Assembly (NCBI GenBank): GCA_016124585.1
Contig: WGNL01000043.1
Location: forward strand, 1-33,075
Direction: 5' to 3'
Source of the DNA: Bacteroidota bacterium
GTDB lineage: Bacteria > Bacteroidota > Bacteroidia > Chitinophagales > Saprospiraceae
DNA length: 33,075 nucleotides
A program made the position numbers and the translations under genes. This document shows positions 1 to 6,244 of the stretch, piece by piece. Numbering within the stretch: the first letter of the stretch is position 1; the number at the start of each line of letters is the position of its first letter. Below the pieces are notes generated by a model, which was given only the letters and a program-made list of their open reading frames with translations, was not told the origin of the DNA and did no database searches.

Positions 1-316
1 AGTCGGGCTTTGTCAGCGACAAGTCGGGCTTTGTCAGCGACAAGTCGGGCTTTGTCAGCGACAAGTCGGGCTTTGTCAGCGACAAGTCGGGCTTTGTCAG
101 CGACAAGTCGGGCTTTGTCAGCGACAAGTCGGGCTTTGTCAACGACAAGTCGGGCTTTGTCAACGACAAGGTGGCCTTTGTCAAGGACAAAGTGGCTTTT
201 GTCAAGGACAAGGTGGGCTTTGTCAAGGACAAGTCGGGCTTTTGTCAAGGACAAGTCGGGCCTTGTCAACGACAAGTCGGGCCTTGTCAACGACAAGATG
301 GCTTTTGTCAAGGACA
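1..316. repeat. Tandem array of 21-bp units with an internal dyad
   Basis: About 15 head-to-tail units of 21 bp start at or before the left edge. Units 1-6 are identical (consensus AGTCGGGCTTTGTCAGCGAC plus A). Later units vary, and one (232-253) is 22 bp long. Every unit contains TTGTC-N3-GACAA. The three central bases change (AGC, AAC, AAG) while both arms stay constant, and the other variable positions lie between dyads. All three forward frames are open because 21 is divisible by three; the 22-bp unit would shift any reading frame. I therefore read the array as non-coding DNA, such as a protein-binding array or satellite. There are no unique spacers, so it is not CRISPR. Confidence 0.9.
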
Positions 317-490
317 AAGGCCTTTCTTTTTCTTCATTATTGGGGTCAGGAAAGCCACAAAATCTTTTGCGACAAGTATCTACCTTTTCTCCCAGCACAA
401 CATAAACAATTACCTAAACTAGAACAAGTTTGAGCTAGTGTTAGGGCGCAGCGGCGCCTGTAATTCCAGCACTGGCCAACCTTCGGCATC

Positions 491-530
491 CCTTCCAACT
501 CGTTTGGAATATTTCGAACGAGTTGGAGGG
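491..530. promoter_or_regulatory. 40-bp near-perfect palindrome upstream of the Crp-like gene
   Basis: Arms 491-504 (CCTTCCAACTCGTT) and 517-530 pair with one wobble. Pairing continues inward through wobbles almost to the centre at 510/511. No T-run follows on either strand, so it does not look like an intrinsic terminator. It lies about 105 bases before the regulator start codon. It could be an operator or a repeat. The rest of 317-634 holds no gene that I can support. Confidence 0.5.
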
Positions 531-541
531 TAATACCGAGC

Positions 542-576
542 AAGCATGTGAAATATGTATAATGACAAACATGCTT
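542..576. promoter_or_regulatory. Inverted repeat AAGCATGT-N19-ACATGCTT
   Basis: Perfect 8-bp arms at 542-549 and 569-576 lie 58 bases before the start codon of the Crp/Fnr-like regulator. The position suits an autoregulatory operator, but the binding protein is unknown. The arm spacing is wider than a usual Crp/Fnr site (N4-N6). Confidence 0.3.
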
Positions 577-634
577 AGATGTCCTTCTATAATTTGGCTT
601 ATTTTGCCGCTAAATCAATAGTGAGCAACTACGC

Positions 635-1240
635 ATGTCGAACGCAGTACCAACAACGGATTTCGAGAGGCTGGCCTTGGCCATCACAGCTTTTGCCAAT
701 ATGACTAGTGAGGAGTTCACGCTTTCGGCACCATATTGGGTGCAGCGTAGCTACCGCAAAGGTGATTTTTACAACGAACATCGGAGTGTTTGCAAGCATT
801 TGGGTTTTGTGCTGAACGGTGCCTTCCGTTCCTATATTATTGATGAAAAAACCGCAGACGAAAAAAATGTCTTCCTATATTCTGGCAACCAGTTTGTTGT
901 TTCGTTCAAAAGTTTTATCCGGCAAATTCCTTGCGACTACCACACGCAGGCTATGACGGATGCGACCATTCTGAGCATCGGCTTTTTTGACCTGATGTCC
1001 CTTTATCAAAAATCTCATGCATGGGAGCGTTTTGGCCGGCTGCTTGCGCAGGAGGCATTCAACGTGGCCATGGAACGCACGGAGAGTTTTCTTTTTAAAA
1101 GCCCAGAAGAACGCTATCTCGACCTGGTAAACCAACACCCCGACATCTTCAACACAGTGCCGCTCTACCATATTTCATCCTATCTGGGCATTCAAGGGCC
1201 CTCCTTGAGCCGCATCCGAAAAAGAATTTCAGGAAAATAA
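635..1240 (+). CDS. Crp/Fnr family transcriptional regulator
   Basis: A 201-residue protein with an N-terminal cyclic-nucleotide-binding-like beta-roll (roughly residues 30-115, including KGDFYNEHRSVCKHLGFVL and LNGAFRSYI) and a C-terminal winged helix-turn-helix near residues 172-199 (YHISSYLGIQGPSLSRIRKR). This is the layout of Bacteroidota Crp/Fnr regulators, which often lack the cAMP-binding residues; I see no clear FNR cysteine set. The ATG at 635 gives a normal family length. The next gene, in the same direction, is an alpha/beta hydrolase, with an FNR-like dyad in the gap. Control of that hydrolase is inferred. The effector is unknown. Confidence 0.88.
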   Translation: MSNAVPTTDFERLALAITAFANMTSEEFTLSAPYWVQRSYRKGDFYNEHRSVCKHLGFVLNGAFRSYIIDEKTADEKNVFLYSGNQFVVSFKSFIRQIPCDYHTQAMTDATILSIGFFDLMSLYQKSHAWERFGRLLAQEAFNVAMERTESFLFKSPEERYLDLVNQHPDIFNTVPLYHISSYLGIQGPSLSRIRKRISGK

Positions 1241-1246
1241 TTCGAT

Positions 1247-1292
1247 TTTAACTTGGGTTAAAGTTTTCGGCAAAAAGCGCCTACATCTTTGC
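1247..1292 (+). promoter_or_regulatory. Putative Crp/Fnr operator plus promoter of the hydrolase gene
   Basis: TTTAAC-N4-GTTAAA (1247-1262) is a perfect 6-4-6 dyad with FNR-type arm spacing. CATCTTTGC at 1284-1292 resembles the Bacteroidota -7 element TAnnTTTGC, with one mismatch. If transcription starts a few bases after it, the dyad centre (1254.5) falls near -42, the class II activator position. This is a sequence-based inference. Confidence 0.5.
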
Positions 1293-1396
1293 ATCATCAA
1301 TCACATGATAGTGGACAAGCGGGGTGAAGCGAAAACAGGAAACAGTATCGGTCCTGCCTTCAAGTCTTTTGCCCATTATCAAAAAATGCATTAAAA

Positions 1397-2179
1397 ATGA
1401 AAGCGCAACCATCAAAAACAGTCGTATTTATCCACGGTCTTTTCGTCAACAACACGTCCTGGTCAGCTTGGCAAAAGTATTTCGAGGCAAGAGGCTTTAA
1501 AACTTATGCACCAGCCAACCCCGGCCATGAAGGGAATCCAGCCGACCTTCGTGCCAATATTGACCCCAAATTAAACAACTATACTTTTGAGGATTCGGTG
1601 ATGAGCCTCGCAAAGTTCATTGATACGCTGCCTGAAAAACCCATCATCGTAGGGCACTCGCTAGCAGGCTTGATCGTACAGAAATTGATTGAAATGGACA
1701 AAGCAGTAGCTGGCATCAGCATCGATGGCGCACCTCCAAAGAATGTACTTGCACCGTTCCAAACGATTAAAACCGTATTCCCTGTTGTGAATTTCTTCAA
1801 GGCTGGCCCTTTCATGGGCAGCAGGGAGTGGTACCACTATTCATTTTTCAATAATCTTAGCCGTGCCGAGAGTGACAAGGAATTCGATAAAATCGCTGTT
1901 CCGGAAAGTCGGACCGTCGCAAGGAACACGCTCCTGAAATCCTTCGCAAAAGTGGAATTCAGCAAACCTCACAACCCATTGCTATTTATTGGCGGTGAAA
2001 ATGATAATATCTTTCCTGCCAGTTTCACCAAACGGATTGCGGGCTCTTATAAGCACAAGGGTAGCATCGTGGACTTTAAATCCTTCGAAGGTCGCAGCCA
2101 TTATATTGCCGGGGAGCAAGGTTGGGAGGAAGTAGCAGATTATATATTGGGCTGGATAACACAGTTGAATTTAGCTTAA
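1397..2179 (+). CDS. Alpha/beta-fold hydrolase
   Basis: A 260-residue single-domain alpha/beta hydrolase with no signal peptide, so probably cytoplasmic. Visible parts are the oxyanion-loop HG motif at residues 13-14 (FIHGLF), the nucleophile elbow GHSLAG with Ser88, an acid in GGENDNIFP (Asp203) and the catalytic histidine in GRSHYI (His235). The elbow reads GxSxA-G rather than strict GxSxG, as in some esterase and hydroxynitrile-lyase-like members. The substrate cannot be told. It follows the Crp/Fnr-like gene by 156 bases, with an operator-like dyad between them. A hairpin at 2201-2232 ends the unit. Confidence 0.88.
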   Translation: MKAQPSKTVVFIHGLFVNNTSWSAWQKYFEARGFKTYAPANPGHEGNPADLRANIDPKLNNYTFEDSVMSLAKFIDTLPEKPIIVGHSLAGLIVQKLIEMDKAVAGISIDGAPPKNVLAPFQTIKTVFPVVNFFKAGPFMGSREWYHYSFFNNLSRAESDKEFDKIAVPESRTVARNTLLKSFAKVEFSKPHNPLLFIGGENDNIFPASFTKRIAGSYKHKGSIVDFKSFEGRSHYIAGEQGWEEVADYILGWITQLNLA

Positions 2180-2200
2180 AATCTTATTGCATAAATTAAG

Positions 2201-2232
2201 GCCATGCGGGAATCAATGTATTCTCGCATGGC
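2201..2232. terminator. Hairpin after the hydrolase, probable terminator
   Basis: Arms GCCATGCGGGAAT (2201-2213) and ATTCTCGCATGGC (2220-2232) pair at 12 of 13 positions around a 6-base loop. The 3' side is T-rich (TTATTT). It sits 21 bases past the stop codon and between two convergent genes. Confidence 0.7.
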
Positions 2233-2280
2233 TTATTTAACTCAAGTTGCGGATAACTTAGAAAAGGCAAGGTGGATGAG

Positions 2281-2363
2281 GTTGATAACAGTTGATAAGG
2301 GTTGATAACGGTTGATTTTTGCGAATTACTAGGCGAACATCAACCGTTATCAACTTTATCAAC
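2281..2363. repeat. GTTGATAA hairpin element, copy 1
   Basis: The left arm (2281-2316) is four direct repeats of a 10-bp unit GTTGATAANN. The right arm (2339-2363) is the inverse; 16 bp (GTTGATAACGGTTGAT) pair perfectly and further bases pair with a slip. It lies 27 bases beyond the stop codon of the minus-strand phospholipase gene. A second copy of the same design is at 23191-23275. Confidence 0.85.
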
Positions 2364-2390
2364 CAACATATTTATTATGTGAGTTTAGCT

Positions 2391-3383
2391 TTACAACTTA
2401 TGTAGTTCCCCATTTGCACGCACCATTCTTTCAATCAGTTCTACGGTAGGAAAATCCATGACAAGGATGCCGTAGCGCCCTTGTGGATTGGTTTTCAAGT
2501 AGGTGTTGGCATTGGGATTCACTGTTTTTGAAAAATCCTTTGGGCTGCAAGTGATGCGGAAAATGGAACCGAGGATGACGGAGAATTTGGAGCGAATCCC
2601 ATTGGCGTTGAAATAATTGACATACAGTACATCATTCTTTGACGAACCTTTGGCTATATCCAGTTGAGCCTTGACATATGGCCACTTATCCTTTTTTTTA
2701 GTAAGCTCAAACATGTCCTGAACAATAAGATTTGGATATGGAATACCCTCTCCTAAATTGGCATTGTCTACTATAACTATTTTTCCTCTTGCCGCTTGAA
2801 CGGTTGGGATTTCCCATTTATCGTACCACAGGTCTGGCTGCTGGTTTTTATACTTGGCAAATATTTCCTGAAAGCTTTGGCTAGAATTTTTAGGTTCTTT
2901 CTCCTCCTTTATCCGCATCAGAATAATTTCTGAGGGATGAGCTGAAAGGAATTTGCTGCAATCATTCAATACTTCATCAAAACCCAAGTGCTGGTCCATG
3001 ATGTCATGGTAAATTAGGAACCGTTCTCCCTCCCTTCTGCACCGGATGTCTAAAAAACGAATACCGTTTTCAAGTTGCTCCGCAATTGTCCAGTTTTGGG
3101 TTTTGAAATAGGGCTTCAGCAATATTCCAGCACCACGTTTCGACCCAGAATCATGAGTGCCAGGGATGGTAAGTGCGCCCACGGAAACATCGTCATTGAG
3201 ACTGGACATCCAAGCATTCAATGGGGCATCGTTCATGGTAGAATTGGATTGTGACTTCAAAGCATCAAGCATTAAAAATGAAAGCATCAGCAATAGATGG
3301 AATTTTAAATTTATGGAGTAAAAGGTTATTTGTCCTTTCCCTCTTTTATTAATGCTTTTCAAACCAATACCCATGACTTTCAT
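2391..3383 (-). CDS. Secreted PI-PLC X-domain phosphodiesterase
   Basis: A phosphatidylinositol-specific phospholipase C-like protein of about 330 residues. The bacterial PI-PLC signature is clear: TIPGTHDSGS (first catalytic His, residue 77), GIRFLDIRCR, and LIYHDIMD (second His, residue 126). The C-terminal half holds the rest of the TIM-like barrel. A hydrophobic segment (FHLLLMLSFLMLDAL) ends near residue 42, so the protein is probably exported or anchored. The open frame runs on to 3635, but a TACCTTTGC promoter element at 3482-3490 argues for an ATG at 3395, 3389, 3383 or 3374; I chose 3383. The N-region before the hydrophobic stretch is unusually long for a signal peptide. True substrate unknown. 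Confidence 0.82.
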   Translation of the reverse strand: MKVMGIGLKSINKRGKGQITFYSINLKFHLLLMLSFLMLDALKSQSNSTMNDAPLNAWMSSLNDDVSVGALTIPGTHDSGSKRGAGILLKPYFKTQNWTIAEQLENGIRFLDIRCRREGERFLIYHDIMDQHLGFDEVLNDCSKFLSAHPSEIILMRIKEEKEPKNSSQSFQEIFAKYKNQQPDLWYDKWEIPTVQAARGKIVIVDNANLGEGIPYPNLIVQDMFELTKKKDKWPYVKAQLDIAKGSSKNDVLYVNYFNANGIRSKFSVILGSIFRITCSPKDFSKTVNPNANTYLKTNPQGRYGILVMDFPTVELIERMVRANGELHKL

Positions 3384-3481
3384 TTCCATGTTCATCAAAT
3401 AAGTAGATAATATTAAACCAAAATAATGCGTATTAAATGAAAGCAATGCTTGCTTTCTGCACCAATGAATTGGCTTAGAGC

Positions 3482-3490
3482 GCAAAGGTA
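3482..3490 (-). promoter_or_regulatory. Putative -7 element of the PI-PLC gene
   Basis: TACCTTTGC on the minus strand matches the Bacteroidota consensus TAnnTTTGC exactly, about 90-100 bases before the candidate start codons. I see no convincing TTG -33 element. The rest of the divergent gap 3396-3673 is AT-rich and has no supported gene. Confidence 0.45.
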
Positions 3491-3673
3491 AAAGTGTACA
3501 ATATTTTACGCCATTTTTCTTACAACAATCAAGTAAGCGCAAGCGCACTAAATCCTGTGAAATTGCCAGATTAAAACCATATTGGAACAAGCCTTCCCAA
3601 TCCATATAACATGGATGGTTTGCTGTCATTGGCAAATAGCGCTATGTCACCGATTTTCATCATTTTTGCCCCA

Positions 3674-5206
3674 ATGAAAAAACACCAACTCCTACCTATC
3701 CTGTTTATTGTAGTGTTTGCTGCGGCTTGCTATTTTCCGCTTTTCCTGCACCTTGACCACATGTCCGTGCGCCTATGGGATGAAGCCAGGCGTGCCGTGA
3801 ATGCTTTTGAAATGGCCAAAAGCGGTAATTTCTTGGTCACGCATTACGAAGGGCAACCAGAAATGTGGGGCACCAAACCACCTTTTTTGATTTGGTGCGA
3901 AGCCATTTCCATGCGCCTTTTTGGATACAACGAGATCGCGTTGCGGTTGCCGTCGGCCCTGGCGGCATTGAGCACAATCATTGTCTTGGTACTATTTTCA
4001 TGGAAGGTTTTAAAAAAACCACTTGTCGGATTTCTGGCTGCACTTGTGCTCGTGACCACCAAAGGGTATGTTGGAGCGCATGTAGCTCGTTCCGGCGATT
4101 TTGACTCCTTGCTCACCTTATGGGAGACTTGCTACCTACTTTCTTTTTTTGTTTTTTGCTCCAAAAGAGCAGCGACTGAACGAAAAAAATGGCTGCTTAC
4201 CACGGCTGGATTCATTGCGCTGGCTGGAATAACGAAGGGAATTGCAGGCTTTCTTTTTATACCTGGGCTGGCCATTTTTGCAGCCATTTCTGGTGTAGGA
4301 GGAGATGCTGAACGCCGTCCGGTCTTTTCTCTTTTTACTGAAAAAACTTTTTGGATGGCCGCTGCCTTGGCATTTGCACCACTCATCAGTTTTTATCTAC
4401 TCCGTGAGGCATATAACCCCGGTTATCTAGCAGCGGTAATGGGCAATGAGGTGGGAGGTCGGTACCTCGAAACGAAGGGTGGCCATAACCACCCTTGGTA
4501 TCATTATGTGCAATGGCTATTCAAAGAGCAGTTTATGCCCTGGTTGATGTTTTTGCCCCTTGGCTTAGTTGTTGGTTTTTGGGAGCAGGGAAAAATGCGT
4601 CGAATAACGGCGCTTTTGCTATTAAATGCTATTATTTTTCTGCTAGTCATATCTTGCTCCAAGACTAAAATAATGTGGTATATGGCGCCTGTTTACCCAA
4701 GCTTGGCATTGCTGGTGGGTATAGCTTTTGAGAAGCTGGTGACTGTGGCTAGTCCTATTTCAAAATATAAATACGCCATCCTCGCTGCATTCGTGGTGGG
4801 TATGTATTGGCAGCCTTATCAGTTCATCATTGACAGGGTATATATGGAGCAGCACCCCTCATGGGACTGGCCAGAATTAAAATACAGGAATTTTATGCGG
4901 CAGTGCAAAGAGCAAAAAGCTTATACCATTGTCCATAAAAAATACAATTCCCATGTGGTTTTTTACCGCAACGTCTTTAATCAAAAAGGCTATAAAATTA
5001 AGAACCAACCACTCATAGATTTTGAATTGAACAAATACGAATTCGGAAAGCCCCCCCTTGATTTTCAGCCAGGGAATATGCTGATGGTTTGTGAAAAAGA
5101 TGTTTTCAAAGCATTGGACACCGTTTATCAATACCGTGTCTCTAAGGAATGGGATGGGTGCAAAATGCTGACAATAACAGGTAGATTGAATGATTCTGGT
5201 CAATAA
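3674..5206 (+). CDS. GT39/ArnT-like membrane glycosyltransferase
   Basis: A 510-residue polytopic inner-membrane protein of the GT-C fold (PMT_2/ArnT type), which transfers a sugar from a polyprenyl-phosphate donor to a lipid, glycan or protein on the periplasmic side. The first hydrophobic helix (residues 5-26) is followed by an extracytoplasmic loop with the catalytic acidic pair in LWDEARRA (Asp36-Glu37) and the family KPP motif (GTKPPFLIW, residues 67-74). Further hydrophobic helices extend to about residue 390, before a soluble C-terminal tail. The ATG at 3674 gives the normal N-terminus; an upstream in-frame ATG at 3611 only adds a poor extension. Acceptor and donor cannot be told; no LPS or glycan genes are adjacent. 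Confidence 0.85.
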   Translation: MKKHQLLPILFIVVFAAACYFPLFLHLDHMSVRLWDEARRAVNAFEMAKSGNFLVTHYEGQPEMWGTKPPFLIWCEAISMRLFGYNEIALRLPSALAALSTIIVLVLFSWKVLKKPLVGFLAALVLVTTKGYVGAHVARSGDFDSLLTLWETCYLLSFFVFCSKRAATERKKWLLTTAGFIALAGITKGIAGFLFIPGLAIFAAISGVGGDAERRPVFSLFTEKTFWMAAALAFAPLISFYLLREAYNPGYLAAVMGNEVGGRYLETKGGHNHPWYHYVQWLFKEQFMPWLMFLPLGLVVGFWEQGKMRRITALLLLNAIIFLLVISCSKTKIMWYMAPVYPSLALLVGIAFEKLVTVASPISKYKYAILAAFVVGMYWQPYQFIIDRVYMEQHPSWDWPELKYRNFMRQCKEQKAYTIVHKKYNSHVVFYRNVFNQKGYKIKNQPLIDFELNKYEFGKPPLDFQPGNMLMVCEKDVFKALDTVYQYRVSKEWDGCKMLTITGRLNDSGQ

Positions 5207-5355
5207 TAAACTGAACCAATTAGCATTCAATAAACAAGTCGATTCTGCCCACCTTCAAAACCTTAACGATTCCTTATCATTTAAGAATGCAGCGATAAGC
5301 CATTTCATGCGGTTATGTTTTTGAAAATCATCCGTCAATAACTAAAATCATTCGC

Positions 5356-6078
5356 ATGAAAAATTGGATACAATTCCCTAGCCTATCAATTTGCATAGTT
5401 ATATTATTAAGTTCCTGCTTTACACCCCGCAGCATTATCCGGATGGACGCCAAGGAGGCCGAGAACGTCAAATGGAGCTATGGCAAAGAACTTACAATCC
5501 AGCAAATGGACAGTCTTCAAACACAGATTTATTTTGACACTTACAATAAATCCGACCTCGTTTTTGATGTGGAAGTCACAAATTACAGGAGTGAACCTGT
5601 TCTACTTTCACCTGAAAAAATCTACCTGAAATGCGCCGAAAGTGAATTTATCCACCCATCTATTGACCCTGAAAAAATTCTGCTGAAGGAAGAAATAGAC
5701 ATTAGCCGAAGGGAAGCGGCAGCAAAGAACACAGCCGTGATTGTTGGTGTGGCGACTGTGGCAACAGTCGTAGCGGTGGCAGTTGCTGATAAGGGTGGAA
5801 ACGGCAGCAATAATGACAACAATTCCAACAATTTTTATAGCAACAACATTATCATCAGCAATTATGTAGCACCACCATTAGCAGCTCCAGTGATGCCACC
5901 TTCGCTTGATTTTTGGGCCAATTATTCCTTGCGAAAGACCACTTTAGACCAAAACTATAAGGTAGGCGGCAAGGTCGTTATCCCTCGCATGGATAGCTGC
6001 CCAAATTTAGAAGTTTATATGCCCGTTGGAGATGAAATATTTAAGGCTGGATTTATTCAAACAGTTATTCAACCTTAA
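5356..6078 (+). CDS. Putative lipoprotein of unknown function
   Basis: A 240-residue protein with a lipoprotein signal (hydrophobic 10-19, LSSC with Cys21). Residues 126-145 form a second hydrophobic, Ala/Val-rich segment. A low-complexity Gly/Asn/Ser stretch (about 148-165) follows, then a Pro-rich loop and a soluble C-terminal part with VGGKVVIPRMDSCPNLEVYMPVGDE. The soluble regions look like small beta domains, but I do not recognise a family. It follows the GT39 gene by 149 bases in the same direction and faces a strong bidirectional terminator. Confidence 0.75.
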   Translation: MKNWIQFPSLSICIVILLSSCFTPRSIIRMDAKEAENVKWSYGKELTIQQMDSLQTQIYFDTYNKSDLVFDVEVTNYRSEPVLLSPEKIYLKCAESEFIHPSIDPEKILLKEEIDISRREAAAKNTAVIVGVATVATVVAVAVADKGGNGSNNDNNSNNFYSNNIIISNYVAPPLAAPVMPPSLDFWANYSLRKTTLDQNYKVGGKVVIPRMDSCPNLEVYMPVGDEIFKAGFIQTVIQP

Positions 6079-6193
6079 ATAATTGGGATTTTTTGGGTAA
6101 TATAGTTTTAAGAACGCATACTGTCCAATTGTTAATCAAGGCTACATCGAAATGGAAAAACAATAGTGGGCATTATTGACTTTCATTTCAAAA

Positions 6194-6239
6194 AAACAGC
6201 ATCATGGAAGCTATTTAAATAGCTTCCATGATGCTGTTT
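6194..6239. terminator. Perfect 46-bp palindrome, bidirectional terminator
   Basis: The sequence reads identically on both strands (arms AAACAGCATCATGGAAGC... around centre 6216/6217). It has A-tracts on the left and T-tracts on the right, so transcripts from either side end in a hairpin plus U-run. It lies between convergent genes that stop at 6078 and 6245. Confidence 0.85.
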
Positions 6240-6244
6240 GGTAT

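Noticed and set aside
1-316. CRISPR array
   Set aside because: Units are contiguous with no unique spacers and there are no cas genes.
10-433. Three overlapping forward open frames across the tandem repeat (7-residue repeated peptides)
   Set aside because: All frames are open only because the unit is 21 bp without stops; a 22-bp unit shifts the frame and the base-level dyad, not a peptide, is what is conserved.
3396-3635. N-terminal extension of the PI-PLC protein
   Set aside because: The extension reads through a promoter-like element, has no family resemblance and the first codon is TTG; later ATGs keep the hydrophobic export segment.
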